Source of the DNA: an uncultured Paracoccus sp.
GTDB taxonomy: Bacteria; Pseudomonadota; Alphaproteobacteria; Rhodobacterales; Rhodobacteraceae
Direction: 5' to 3'
Assembly (NCBI RefSeq): GCF_945915435.1
Contig: NZ_CAMEFG010000001.1
Span: forward strand, 62,001 to 126,000
DNA: 64,000 bases
A model generated the notes under the pieces. That model was given only the letters and a program-made list of their open reading frames with translations. It did no database searches and had not been told where the DNA came from. Each line of letters starts with the position of its first letter. The stretch's first letter is position 1. Both the position numbers and the translations under genes were made by a program. Positions 53,693 to 62,119 of the stretch are shown here, one piece after another.

Positions 53693-54984
53693 AACATCTC
53701 ATCCGAGGCCGGATCCTGAATTTCCACGCCGACCCCGCCACCAGCGAGGATTCGCACCGCTATTACCCGGACGGCGCGCTGATCACCGAAGGTGGCCGCA
53801 TCGCCGCGCTCGGCGACTATGCCGAACTGCAGGACGGCACGATCCCGGAAACCGATCACCGCCCGCATCTGATCATGGCGGGCTTCATCGACCCGCATAT
53901 CCATTTCCCGCAGGTGCAGGTGATCGCAAGCTGGGGGGCGCAGCTTCTCGACTGGCTCAACACCTATACCTTCCCGTCCGAGGCGCGCTTCGGTGATCCC
54001 GCTCATGCCGCGCTCATGGCCGAGGCGTTTCTCGACCTGCTGCTGTCGCACGGCACGACCTCGGCGCTGGCCTTCTGCTCGGTCCATCCCCAATCGGCGG
54101 ACGCGCTTTTCGCCGCTGCGCAATCACGCGACATGGCGATGATCGCAGGCAAGGTGATGATGGATCGCAACGCCCCCGACACGGTGCTGGACACGCCGCA
54201 ACAGGGCTATGACGACAGCAAGGCGCTGATCGCCAGATGGCACGGGCGAGGGCGCCAGCGTTACGCGATCACGCCGCGCTTCGCGATCACCTCGACGCCC
54301 GAACAGATGGAGATGGCGGGCCAGCTCGCCCGCGAACATCCCGACTGCCACATCCAGACCCACCTGTCCGAAAACCGCGACGAGATCGCCTATACGCTGG
54401 AGCTTTACCCGCAGGCACGCGATTATCTGGACATCTACGAAACCCACGGCCTGCTGGGGCCGAAGCTCATGCTCGGCCATTCGATCCACCTCGAGCCGCG
54501 CGAGATCGCCCGCATGGCCGAGACCGGCAGCCGCGCGATCTTCTGCCCGACCTCGAACCTGTTCCTCGGCTCGGGGCTGTTCGACGAGGCGGGGTTGCGC
54601 GCGGCGGGCGTCACCAGCGGCATCGCCACCGATGTCGGCGGCGGCACCAGCTATTCCATGCTGCAAACCCTGAACGAGGGCTACAAGATCCTGCAATTGC
54701 GCGGCCAGAAGCTGCACCCGCTGGCCGCCTTCCACTGGGCCACGCGCGGCAACGCCATCGCCTTGGGCCTTGAGGACCGCATCGGCACGCTAGACCCCGG
54801 CACCGACGCCGATTTCATCGTGCTGGACGCCCGCGCCACCTCCGCGATGGCCCTGCGCATGGAACGCGCCGAAACCCTGGCCGAAGAACTGTTCATCCTG
54901 CAAATCCTGGGCGACGACCGCGCCATCCGTCAAACCTATATCGCGGGTAAGCCTATGCTGAAAGGCAGGCCGGAAAGCGGCTGA
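53689..54984 (+). CDS. guaD: Guanine deaminase
   Basis: A 431-residue amidohydrolase that converts guanine to xanthine and ammonia. Metal ligands appear in D-P-H-I-H-F-P, H-L-S-E-N, H-S-I-H-L and the late A-T-D-V-G-G-G, and F-P-Q-V-Q-V is typical of the guanine type. Length is close to E. coli GuaD (439). The ATG overlaps the xdhC stop, so xdhABC-guaD is a tightly coupled operon taking guanine and hypoxanthine to urate. Confidence 0.93.
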   Translation: MKHLIRGRILNFHADPATSEDSHRYYPDGALITEGGRIAALGDYAELQDGTIPETDHRPHLIMAGFIDPHIHFPQVQVIASWGAQLLDWLNTYTFPSEARFGDPAHAALMAEAFLDLLLSHGTTSALAFCSVHPQSADALFAAAQSRDMAMIAGKVMMDRNAPDTVLDTPQQGYDDSKALIARWHGRGRQRYAITPRFAITSTPEQMEMAGQLAREHPDCHIQTHLSENRDEIAYTLELYPQARDYLDIYETHGLLGPKLMLGHSIHLEPREIARMAETGSRAIFCPTSNLFLGSGLFDEAGLRAAGVTSGIATDVGGGTSYSMLQTLNEGYKILQLRGQKLHPLAAFHWATRGNAIALGLEDRIGTLDPGTDADFIVLDARATSAMALRMERAETLAEELFILQILGDDRAIRQTYIAGKPMLKGRPESG

Positions 54985-55223
54985 AAAGATTGCTCACAAG
55001 ACGGTCTTCCTGCGAAAGCCGAACCCCGCCGGCGCAAGATGCAGGTTCCACACACGGGATGATCGCTTGACCCGCGTCAATACTGATCGAACTCCTGCTG
55101 CGGCTGAATGAAAGGCCTGCGGCAGGTCAATATGGGACTCGATTTCCATTGTGCGATTGAAGATAGTATCCGCCCTTCTGTAAACAGCCTGAAAGGCCAA
55201 GCTAGAGATGGCGAGATAGTTCA
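54985..55223. other. Gene-free stretch with an orphan FNR-type site
   Basis: Between the guaD stop and the low-GC broken gene there is no gene I can support; a small minus-strand reading frame (54994-55224) has no recognisable content. The only structured element seen is the FNR-type palindrome at 55067-55080. No terminator for the xdh-guaD operon is obvious. GC content begins to fall toward the right end. Confidence 0.5.
55067..55080. promoter_or_regulatory. FNR/FixK-type binding site
   Basis: TTGACCCGCGTCAA is a perfect TTGA-N6-TCAA palindrome, the consensus of oxygen-responsive Crp/Fnr regulators such as FnrP in Paracoccus. It lies about 145 bases before the broken membrane gene and 82 bases after guaD. 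No intact target gene is evident. Confidence 0.5.
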
Positions 55224-55625
55224 ATGGCGGTAAGAAAAATTTATCCTCAAACGTTCAATTCTCGCAATTTCCTGCTTTGGGGAGGAATTTCTCTTGCTCT
55301 ATTCTATGCGCTTATTATTATAATATTGTGACATATAAAATCTGACCACCCAGCAATATTCCTTATTATTCCAGCGCAGCTGATTTTCATCCTATGCAAA
55401 ATATTACCGTTTTTCTTCAACGGATTTCCTTATCTTGCAACGGCAGGCATGGCCTTTACAGTTTTTGTGGTTGTATGGTGCGAAAATTCAGGCGAAAACG
55501 CCGCTGGCGTCGCCTCTGCCTTCAGCGTAATGCTGTCGGTGACGGCAATCGTGATGCAGCCTTATCTCTTGCAACATTTGATCAAATTGCGGTTGGTGCT
55601 TTTGAAGGGTGCGGGCCGGATCTGA
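55224..55625 (+). pseudogene. Low-GC membrane protein gene with in-frame TGA
   Basis: From the ATG at 55224 a single frame runs 134 codons to TGA at 55623-55625, interrupted only by TGA at 55329-55331 after 35 codons. The first part ends in a hydrophobic helix (L-L-W-G-G-I-S-L-A-L-F-Y-A-L-I-I-I-I-L). After the stop the frame goes on through three more hydrophobic stretches (for example I-P-A-Q-L-I-F-I-L-C, then M-A-F-T-V-F-V-V-V-W-C and A-F-S-V-M-L-S-V-T-A-I-V-M), ending basic. This fits a four-helix inner-membrane protein with a Trp-to-stop change. Base composition is clearly more AT-rich than its neighbours. No family is recognised. Confidence 0.6.
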
Positions 55626-56529
55626 AAGGAAAATATCCACCCCTGTGTCTTAGTGCGTCGACGATGACCCTGAATGCGGGCAGGTTCTGTCGGCGGCTGG
55701 GGTAATAGAGGAAATATCCGTCGAACATGGGCGACCAGTCGTCCAGCACCTGTATCAGCGCGCCGGATGCGACCTGCGCGGCAACGATGTCCTCGGGGAC
55801 ATAGGCGATGCCGTAGCCACTGACCGCCGCGTCGATCATGGCGTAGGAATTGTTGAAGGCCAGTTGCCCGTCCACCCGGACCCGCAACTCCTGCCCGTCC
55901 TTCTCGAACTCCCAGGCATAGAGGCCGCCTGCGCTCTCATGGCGCATGTTGATGCAGATGTGCCGGATCAGATCGCGCGGGTGCTGCGGCGTGCCATGTT
56001 CGGCCAGGTAATCGGGCGAGGCTACGGCCACCAGCCGCCAGTCGGGGCCGATGCGGACGGCGATCATGTCCTTCTCGACGCTCTCGCCCAGACGGACGCC
56101 GGCATCGAAACCGTCCTCGACGATATTGCGAAAGCTGCTGTCGAGGATCAGTTCGACGCTGATATCCGGGTAGTCGCGCAACACCGGCTTCAGCTTCGGC
56201 CAGACCACGCTTTCCAGCGCATGATCCGACAGCGTCAGCCGGACGCTTCCCGATGGCTTGTCGCGCAGCGCGGTCAGGGCGGCGATTTCTTCCTCGATCT
56301 CGGCCAGGCGCGGGGTGATGGTGTGCAGCAGGCGTTCACCCGCGGGCGTCGTGGTGACGCTGCGGGTGGTGCGGGTCAGCAGGCGGATGCCCATGCGGGT
56401 TTCCAGTTGCTTGATCGCGTGGCTCAGCGTCGATTGCGCCACGCCGATCCGGGCCGCCGCGCGGGTGAAGTTGCGCTCTTCGGCCAGGATGCGGAACCAG
56501 GTGAGCTGATTGAGGTCGGTCTTTTCCAT
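55582..56529 (-). CDS. LysR-family regulator of the oxidoreductase cluster
   Basis: A 315-residue LysR-type regulator. The N-terminal winged helix (N-F-T-R-A-A-A-R-I-G-V-A-Q-S-T-L-S-H) is followed by a complete effector domain. It is divergent from the MFS gene and likely controls the downstream cluster. The last about 14 residues (after Y-F-P-F) look unlike family tails and are encoded inside the end of the low-GC broken gene, a 44-base convergent overlap. The 3' end may thus be a recombination joint. Confidence 0.85.
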   Translation of the reverse strand: MEKTDLNQLTWFRILAEERNFTRAAARIGVAQSTLSHAIKQLETRMGIRLLTRTTRSVTTTPAGERLLHTITPRLAEIEEEIAALTALRDKPSGSVRLTLSDHALESVVWPKLKPVLRDYPDISVELILDSSFRNIVEDGFDAGVRLGESVEKDMIAVRIGPDWRLVAVASPDYLAEHGTPQHPRDLIRHICINMRHESAGGLYAWEFEKDGQELRVRVDGQLAFNNSYAMIDAAVSGYGIAYVPEDIVAAQVASGALIQVLDDWSPMFDGYFLYYPSRRQNLPAFRVIVDALRHRGGYFPFRSGPHPSKAPTAI

Positions 56530-56544
56530 TGCGCCAGATTAATC

Positions 56545-56561
56545 GACCTGTTCGATAGGTC
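56545..56561. promoter_or_regulatory. Inverted repeat in the LysR-MFS intergenic region
   Basis: GACCT-N7-AGGTC is a perfect inverted repeat, 16 bases from the LysR start codon on one side and 77 bases from the MFS start on the other. It has the size and position of a LysR-type operator. Confidence 0.5.
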
Positions 56562-56637
56562 CAATCAAAATGAAACGGGTAATCGGCAAGGTGCGGACCA
56601 GCTATATCCGGCGCGAACCCGGCAATCGGAGCATCGG

Positions 56638-57825
56638 ATGGTTTCCACCGTGGAACAGACCGGCAGCAAGCCTGCCGCATGGGGCGCCGTGCTGTCGATG
56701 GCGCTTTGCGTGGCGATGCTAATCGCCTCGGAATTCATGCCGGTCAGCCTGCTGACCTCGATGGCCGAGGGGCTGGGCGCCACTGAGGGCCAGACCGGGC
56801 AGGCGATCTCGGTCAGCGGGTTGTTCGCGGTTGTGGCCAGTCTGCTGGTGACCACCGTAGCGGGCAGGCTGAACCGCAAATGGGTGCTGGTGGCGCTGAC
56901 CGGGCTGATGCTGCTGTCTCTGGTGCTGGTCGCTGCTGCGCCGAATTTTACTATGCTGATGATCGGGCGGGCGGTCCTGGGTATCTGCATCGGTGGCTTC
57001 TGGGCGTTGGCGACGGCGGTGATCATGCGGCTGGTGCGGGCGGCGGATGTGCCGCGCGCGCTGGCGCTGATGTATGGCGGGCAAGCCATCGCCGCCGCCT
57101 TCGCCGCGCCGATCGGCAGCTATCTCGGCGGGATCTTCGGCTGGCGGGCGGTGTTCTGGGCGCTGGTGCCTATCGTTGCGGTCAATCTGGTCTGGCATGT
57201 GGTCGCGCTGCCCTCGCTGTCGGCGCGCACGCGGCAGGACGTCCGGGCGCTGTTCGACCTGCTGAAGCGGCCCTATTTCCGGCGCGGTCTGATCGCCTGT
57301 ATGCTGTCCTGGGGCTCGGCCTTCAGCATGTTTACCTATCTGCGCCCCTTCCTGGAACAGGTGACCGGCGTCGACGTGACGACGCTTTCGGCGCTGCTGC
57401 TTCTGCTCGGCTGTGCCGGCTTCATCGGCACCTGGGCGGCGGGTCGTTTCATCAAGGGCAATGCCGCGCCCTTCCTGAAGCTGCCGGCGCTGGTCATGGG
57501 CGGGGCGACGCTGGGGCTGCTGTTTCTGGGCCATTCGGTCATCGCCGCGGGTCTGTTCATGGCGATCTGGGGCGCGATGAACACCATGTTCTCGGTGATC
57601 TGGATGACCTGGATGTCGCAGAATGCCGATGACGCGCCCGAGGCCGGCGGCAGCCTGATGGTGGCCGCGATCCAGGGGGCCATCCTGCTGGGCGCGGTGG
57701 TGGGCGGGCTGCTGCTGGACGGTCTCTCGATCCGGGCCACCTTCGTCGGCAGCGTGGTGCTGGCCATCCTTGCCCTCGCCCTGATCCGTGACGGCAGGCA
57801 CATGCTGAAACCGAAAGGAGCCTGA
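56638..57825 (+). CDS. MFS transporter, DHA1 type
   Basis: A 395-residue inner-membrane transporter with 12 hydrophobic helices. The conserved loop after helix 2 reads G-R-L-N-R-K-W-V, and S-E-F-M-P-V-S-L-L-T in helix 1 resembles the AraJ/NepI group of drug, sugar or nucleoside exporters. It is divergent from the LysR regulator and 1 base from the next gene, so it leads the cluster. Export of a toxic substrate or product is a reasonable inference, but the solute is unknown. Confidence 0.82.
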   Translation: MVSTVEQTGSKPAAWGAVLSMALCVAMLIASEFMPVSLLTSMAEGLGATEGQTGQAISVSGLFAVVASLLVTTVAGRLNRKWVLVALTGLMLLSLVLVAAAPNFTMLMIGRAVLGICIGGFWALATAVIMRLVRAADVPRALALMYGGQAIAAAFAAPIGSYLGGIFGWRAVFWALVPIVAVNLVWHVVALPSLSARTRQDVRALFDLLKRPYFRRGLIACMLSWGSAFSMFTYLRPFLEQVTGVDVTTLSALLLLLGCAGFIGTWAAGRFIKGNAAPFLKLPALVMGGATLGLLFLGHSVIAAGLFMAIWGAMNTMFSVIWMTWMSQNADDAPEAGGSLMVAAIQGAILLGAVVGGLLLDGLSIRATFVGSVVLAILALALIRDGRHMLKPKGA

Positions 57826-57826
57826 G

Positions 57827-58261
57827 ATGGCCATCTCCCGCCGCAACCTGCTGGCCGCCACCGCCGCCAGCCTCGCCCTGCCCACCTTCCTTCGCGCTCA
57901 GGACGACACCACCATGCGGATCAGATTCCTCTTCGCCGATCAGAACTTCACCGCCACGTTGGAAAACGCCCAACCCGCCCGCGAGTTGCTTTCCATGCTG
58001 CCGCTGGATCTGACCATCACTGATTACTCGACCAACGAAAAGATCGCCTACCTGCCGCACAAGCTGGCCGGGGACGGCGCCACCCGCTTCGGCAACGAGG
58101 CCATCGGCGATCTCTGCTATTATGCGCCCTGGGGCAACCTGGCAATGTTCCATGCCCCCTATCGCTGGTCGCGCGGGCTGATCCGGCTCGGGCGGCTGGA
58201 TGGCGGCCCTGCGCCGCTGCTGGTGCGTGGCGAGCATCCGCTGCGTATCGAAACCCTGTAA
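57827..58261 (+). CDS. Cyclophilin-like fold protein, exported
   Basis: A 144-residue protein. The N-terminus carries a twin-arginine signal ([10 protein letters not shown], cleavage after L-R-A-Q). The mature part matches the small bacterial cyclophilin-like domain ([31 protein letters not shown]). It lacks evidence for prolyl isomerase residues. This domain often accompanies oxidoreductases and cupins in similar clusters, but its biochemical role is not established. AAAGGAG precedes the ATG. Confidence 0.75.
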   Translation: MAISRRNLLAATAASLALPTFLRAQDDTTMRIRFLFADQNFTATLENAQPARELLSMLPLDLTITDYSTNEKIAYLPHKLAGDGATRFGNEAIGDLCYYAPWGNLAMFHAPYRWSRGLIRLGRLDGGPAPLLVRGEHPLRIETL

Positions 58262-58271
58262 GGAGGTTCCC

Positions 58272-58667
58272 ATGCAGATCTTTCGTTCCGGGCAGACACC
58301 CTCACGCCCCGGCCCCGCCGAGTGGTTCACCGGCCGCGTCCGCATCGACGCGCTCTTCAACCCCGCCGCGCCGGACCGGGTGCAGGGCGCCCATGTCACC
58401 TTCGAGCCGGGCGCCCGCACCGCATGGCACACCCATCCGCTGGGCCAGACGCTGATCATCACCTCCGGCCTCGGCCGCGTCCAGCGCGAAGGCGGCCCGG
58501 TCGAGGAGATCCGCCCCGGCGATGTCGTGTGGTTCGAGCCGGGAGAAAAGCACTGGCACGGCGCCGCGCCCGAGGTCGCCATGACCCATATCGCGCTGCA
58601 AGAGGTCCGGGACGGCAAGGCCGTGGACTGGCTGGAGCATGTCAGTGACGCCGAATACGGCACCTGA
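58272..58667 (+). CDS. Mn-type cupin, hydroxynitrile-lyase-like
   Basis: A 131-residue single-domain cupin. The metal ligands H53, H55, Q59 (in W-H-T-H-P-L-G-Q) and H94 (in E-K-H-W-H) fall at the same positions as I recall for the manganese cupin hydroxynitrile lyase of Granulicella tundricola, and the flanking sequence is also similar. Those enzymes split mandelonitrile in vitro, but the natural substrate is unknown. The gene follows the cyclophilin-like gene by 10 bases with an AAGGAGG site. It is cytosolic. Confidence 0.8.
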   Translation: MQIFRSGQTPSRPGPAEWFTGRVRIDALFNPAAPDRVQGAHVTFEPGARTAWHTHPLGQTLIITSGLGRVQREGGPVEEIRPGDVVWFEPGEKHWHGAAPEVAMTHIALQEVRDGKAVDWLEHVSDAEYGT

Positions 58668-58685
58668 ACCGAAAGGGACCCGACC

Positions 58686-59702
58686 ATGAAAGCAACCGTC
58701 CTTCACGCCCCCGGCGATGTCCGCTTCGAGGATGTGGCCGAACCGCAGATCCTCAAGCCCACCGATGCCATCATCAGGCTGGCCGCGACCTGCATCTGCG
58801 GGTCCGACCTGTGGCCGTTCCGTGGGCTGCAACCGCTTGATGAGCCGATGCACATGGGCCACGAATATTGCGGCACCGTGATCGAGGTCGGCAGCGCCGT
58901 CACCTCGGTCAGGCCGGGGCAGTTCGTCGTGGGTTCCTTCGTGCTGTCCGACAACACCTGTCCGCATTGCCGCCACGGCTTTCAGTCGTCATGCGAACAA
59001 CGCGAGTTCATGACCGGCGCGCAGGCACCTTATGCCCGTGTGCCGCTGGCCGACGGCACGCTGGTCGCGCTTGACAGCCAGCCCGACGACGACCTGATCC
59101 CCAGCCTGCTGGCGGTCTCGGACGTGCTGGGCACCGGCTGGTATGCGGCGGATGCGGCGCGGGTGCAGCCCGGCTCGACCGTCGCGGTCGTGGGCGACGG
59201 CGCCGTGGGCATAATGGGCGTGCTGGCCGCCAAGCAGATGGGCGCCGAACGCATCATCGCCATGAGCCGCCACAAGTCCCGGCAGGATCTGGCGTTGGAA
59301 TACGGCGCGACCGACATCGTGACGGAACGCGGCGCCGAGGGCGTGGCCCGCATCCGCGAACTGACCGGCCATGTCGGGGCGGATTCGGTGCTGGAATGCG
59401 TGGGCACCGACGAATCCATGCATCAGGCTATCGACTGCGCCCGCCCGGGCGGCTCCATCGGTTTCGTCGGTGTGCCGCATGGGGTCGAGCTTGCTGGCGA
59501 CTACCTGTTCTTTGCCCAGAAGAACCTGCTGGGCGGCCCGGCCCCGGTGCGTCGATTCATGCCGCATCTGCTGGACCTCGTGCTGTCGCGCAAGATCAAC
59601 CCCGGCAAGGTCTTCGACCTGTCCCTGCCGCTGGAGGACGTGGCCGAGGGCTATCGTGCGATGGACGAACGCCGTGCCATCAAGACGCTTTTGCGGGTGT
59701 AA
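58686..59702 (+). CDS. Zn-dependent alcohol dehydrogenase, MDR family
   Basis: A 338-residue medium-chain dehydrogenase/reductase. Catalytic zinc ligands are in C-I-C-G-S-D and G-H-E-Y-C-G. The structural zinc loop is C-P-H-C-R-H-G-F-Q-S-S-C, in a compressed form, and the nucleotide loop is V-G-D-G-A-V-G. It should oxidise an alcohol or reduce an aldehyde/ketone with NAD(P). It lies 18 bases after the cupin gene and 4 bases before a decayed aldo/keto reductase gene. Confidence 0.88.
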   Translation: MKATVLHAPGDVRFEDVAEPQILKPTDAIIRLAATCICGSDLWPFRGLQPLDEPMHMGHEYCGTVIEVGSAVTSVRPGQFVVGSFVLSDNTCPHCRHGFQSSCEQREFMTGAQAPYARVPLADGTLVALDSQPDDDLIPSLLAVSDVLGTGWYAADAARVQPGSTVAVVGDGAVGIMGVLAAKQMGAERIIAMSRHKSRQDLALEYGATDIVTERGAEGVARIRELTGHVGADSVLECVGTDESMHQAIDCARPGGSIGFVGVPHGVELAGDYLFFAQKNLLGGPAPVRRFMPHLLDLVLSRKINPGKVFDLSLPLEDVAEGYRAMDERRAIKTLLRV

Positions 59703-59706
59703 GGGC

Positions 59707-60158
59707 ATGGAGCATACGCATCTTGGCCGCACCGGCCTGCGGGTCAGCCGCATCACGCCTGGCACGATGGCGGGCCGCAATCGCCCGATATGGCGCAGGG
59801 TTATGGCACATCCGAGGAAATCATCAGCGACTGGCTGGCGCAGGACGCCTCGCGCCGCGACAGGATCGCGCTGGCCACCAAGGCCTATCAGCCGATGGAG
59901 ACCGGGCCGAACGACAAATACCGTCCGCCTACCACTTCCGCCGCGCCTGTGAGACCAGCCTCACGCGGCTGAAAACCCACCACATCGACCGGGCGACGCC
60001 CTGGGAAGAGATTTGGCAGGCGATGGTCCCGCACGGTCGAGCAGTTGCAGCAGAACCTGAAGGCGCCATCGGTCAAGCCCTCGGGCGAGGTGCTGGCCAA
60101 GCTGGACGCAATCTGGCCCGGACCGAGCGGCGAGGCGCCGCAGGCCTGTGCCTGGTAG
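59707..60158 (+). pseudogene. Aldo/keto reductase remnant with internal deletions
   Basis: The start M-E-H-T-H-L-G-R-T-G-L-R-V-S-R is the typical N-terminus of the family, but the frame breaks near 59770. Another frame then gives Q-G-Y-G-T-S-E-E-I-I-S-D-W-L and T-K-A-Y-Q-P-M. Later pieces show R-A-C-E-T-S-L-T-R-L-K-T-H-H-I-D, then W-E-E-I-W-Q-A-M, and a C-terminal E-Q-L-Q-Q-N-L-K-A ending A-C-A-W with TAG at 60156. The whole spans only 452 bases where about 1,000 are expected. At least two deletions and frameshifts are required. Confidence 0.8.
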
Positions 60159-60190
60159 CACCCAACCCATGAACGGAAGGAGACATCCCG

Positions 60191-61264
60191 TTGAACGATC
60201 GCCTCAATCGCAGAACCCTGCTTCGGGGAACTGTCGCCGCAAGCACGGCCATCATGCTGGGCGCCGGGTCCAGCCTGGCGCAATCCTCACCCGCAACCGG
60301 AGACAATGCCATGAACCAGGACTGGGACAAGACCTTCCCCCGCAACGAAAACGTCGATCATGAGAAGGTGACGTTCACCAACCGCTACGGCATCACGCTG
60401 ACGGGCGATCTCTATCTGCCCAGGGACCGCAACGCCCGTCTTCCGGCGCTGGCCATCGCCGGACCCTTTGGCGCGGTGAAGGAACAGGCGGCGGGTCTCT
60501 ATGCGCAGACGATGGCGGAACGCGGCTTTGCCACGCTGGCCTTCGATCCGTCCTTCGTCGGTGAAAGCGGCACCGGCATCGCCCCGGTCGCCTCGCCCGA
60601 TATCAACACCGAGGATTTCATGGCCGCCGTCGATTACCTTGGCCTGCACCCGTCCGTGGACCGCGAGCGAATCGGGATCATCGGCATCTGCGGCTTCGCA
60701 GGCATGGCACTGAACGCGGCGGCGGCGGACAAGCGCGTCAAGGCCGTCACCACCACTAGCATGTATGACATGTCGCGTGTCATGGCGCGCGGTTATTACG
60801 ACGCGCTGTCCGCCGAAGATCGCGCGCAGATGCTGGACCAACTCAGCCGCCAGCGTTGGGCCGATGCCGAAAGCGGCACGCCTGCACTGGCCGGCGGTCT
60901 GCCCGACAGCCTCGAGGGCATCGACGATCCGGTCGTCACCATGTATTGGAACTATTACAAGACGGATCGCGGCTATCATCCGCGCTCGGTGAACTCGAAT
61001 GCGGGCTGGACCGTGACCAATCCGCTGTCCTTCATGAACATGCCGCTGCTGACCCATATCGCGGAAATCGCGCCGCGCCCGATCCTGCTGATCGCGGGTG
61101 AAAACGCCCACTCGCGCTATTTCAGCGAGGATGCCCATGCAGCCGCCACCGAGCCGAAGGAACTGGTGATCATCGAGGGCGCCGATCACGTCGATCTCTA
61201 CGACCGCATGGACAAGATCCCCTTCGACCGCATCGCCGCGTTCTTCGGCGAACATCTGGCGTAA
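60191..61264 (+). CDS. Alpha/beta hydrolase with Cys nucleophile, Tat-exported
   Basis: A 357-residue alpha/beta hydrolase with a twin-arginine signal (N-R-R-T-L-L-R-G) and a probable cleavage after S-L-A-Q. The nucleophile elbow reads G-I-C-G-F-A-G, placing Cys167 where most members have serine, as in dienelactone hydrolases. A histidine at about 333 in G-A-D-H-V-D would complete the triad. The start codon is TTG at 60191 behind GGAAGGAG; an internal ATG at 60311 would lose the signal. The substrate is unknown. Confidence 0.78.
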   Translation: MNDRLNRRTLLRGTVAASTAIMLGAGSSLAQSSPATGDNAMNQDWDKTFPRNENVDHEKVTFTNRYGITLTGDLYLPRDRNARLPALAIAGPFGAVKEQAAGLYAQTMAERGFATLAFDPSFVGESGTGIAPVASPDINTEDFMAAVDYLGLHPSVDRERIGIIGICGFAGMALNAAAADKRVKAVTTTSMYDMSRVMARGYYDALSAEDRAQMLDQLSRQRWADAESGTPALAGGLPDSLEGIDDPVVTMYWNYYKTDRGYHPRSVNSNAGWTVTNPLSFMNMPLLTHIAEIAPRPILLIAGENAHSRYFSEDAHAAATEPKELVIIEGADHVDLYDRMDKIPFDRIAAFFGEHLA

Positions 61265-61330
61265 CGTAAGCCACCGCGCGGGGAAACTGTGGCACGGGCT
61301 GCACCGCGGAGATTTCGGAAAGGACAAGAC

Positions 61331-62047
61331 ATGAACCGGCCCTATGTCATCATTCACACCCATACCGCGCTTGATGGCGGGATCAACTCGATGGACCTGC
61401 CCGAGTTTCGCGCGGGCAGCCGGCATTACCAGGACATCGCGCTGACGCCCGGTCGGCAGCGGCTGGACATCGACGCCTATCTGAACGGCAAGCGCTCGAC
61501 CGAGGACAACATCACCCATTACAAGGTGCCGCAACTCGATGAAAACGCGCCCGAAGTCCCGGCGGGCGATTTCCTGACCGAACCCGATGCCCGGATGTTC
61601 TATGTCTCGATCGACCCGCGCGGGGAACTGGCGCTGGAAAACACCGCGCTCGACTATGGCGGGGTCAGCGCCCATTTCCTTGAGGTGCTGTCCGAAAAGG
61701 CCAGCAATGGCTACAAGGACTATCTGCGGCGCAAGGGGATTTCCTACATCATCGCAGGGGCCGAGCAGGTCGACTACCGGGTGATGCTGGAAAAACTCAA
61801 GGCCCTTGGCATCGAGCGGCTGATGGTCGGCGGCGGCGGCACGATCAACTGGTCCTTCGTCCAGAACGGGCTGGTGGATGAGATCAGCATGGTGCTGGCG
61901 CCCATCGCCAACGGCAACCCCGACGCGCCGCGCTTCTTTACCGCGCGCGAGCCCTACAGCCGGGTGACCCCCGTCGCCTTCGACCTGATCGGGGTCGAGG
62001 ATATGGGCGATGGCGTCCTCTGGCTGCGCTACAAGGTCAGGAAATAG
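61331..62047 (+). CDS. Dihydrofolate reductase family (RibD C-terminal-like) protein
   Basis: A 238-residue reductase of the RibD/DHFR fold. The N-terminal R-P-Y-V-I-I-H-T-H-T-A-L-D-G, the D-P-R-G-E-L-A pattern and the late G-I-E-R-L-M-V-G-G-G-G-T-I-N fit deaminoriboflavin-reductase-like enzymes that use NADPH. It is not a folate enzyme by context. The ATG at 61331 follows GGAAAGGACAAG. It is the last intact gene of the cluster. Confidence 0.78.
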   Translation: MNRPYVIIHTHTALDGGINSMDLPEFRAGSRHYQDIALTPGRQRLDIDAYLNGKRSTEDNITHYKVPQLDENAPEVPAGDFLTEPDARMFYVSIDPRGELALENTALDYGGVSAHFLEVLSEKASNGYKDYLRRKGISYIIAGAEQVDYRVMLEKLKALGIERLMVGGGGTINWSFVQNGLVDEISMVLAPIANGNPDAPRFFTAREPYSRVTPVAFDLIGVEDMGDGVLWLRYKVRK

Positions 62048-62119
62048 CTGCGGGTCCCATCCGCCCATCGCATCGGCGGAACCGGGATCGAGCAGCCCAA
62101 GGGCGGCCTGCCTGATCGC

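Noticed and set aside
54994..55224. A 76-codon minus-strand frame after guaD
   Set aside because: No ribosome-binding site, no recognisable motif, and it spans the FNR-type site and a composition change. Not supported as a gene.
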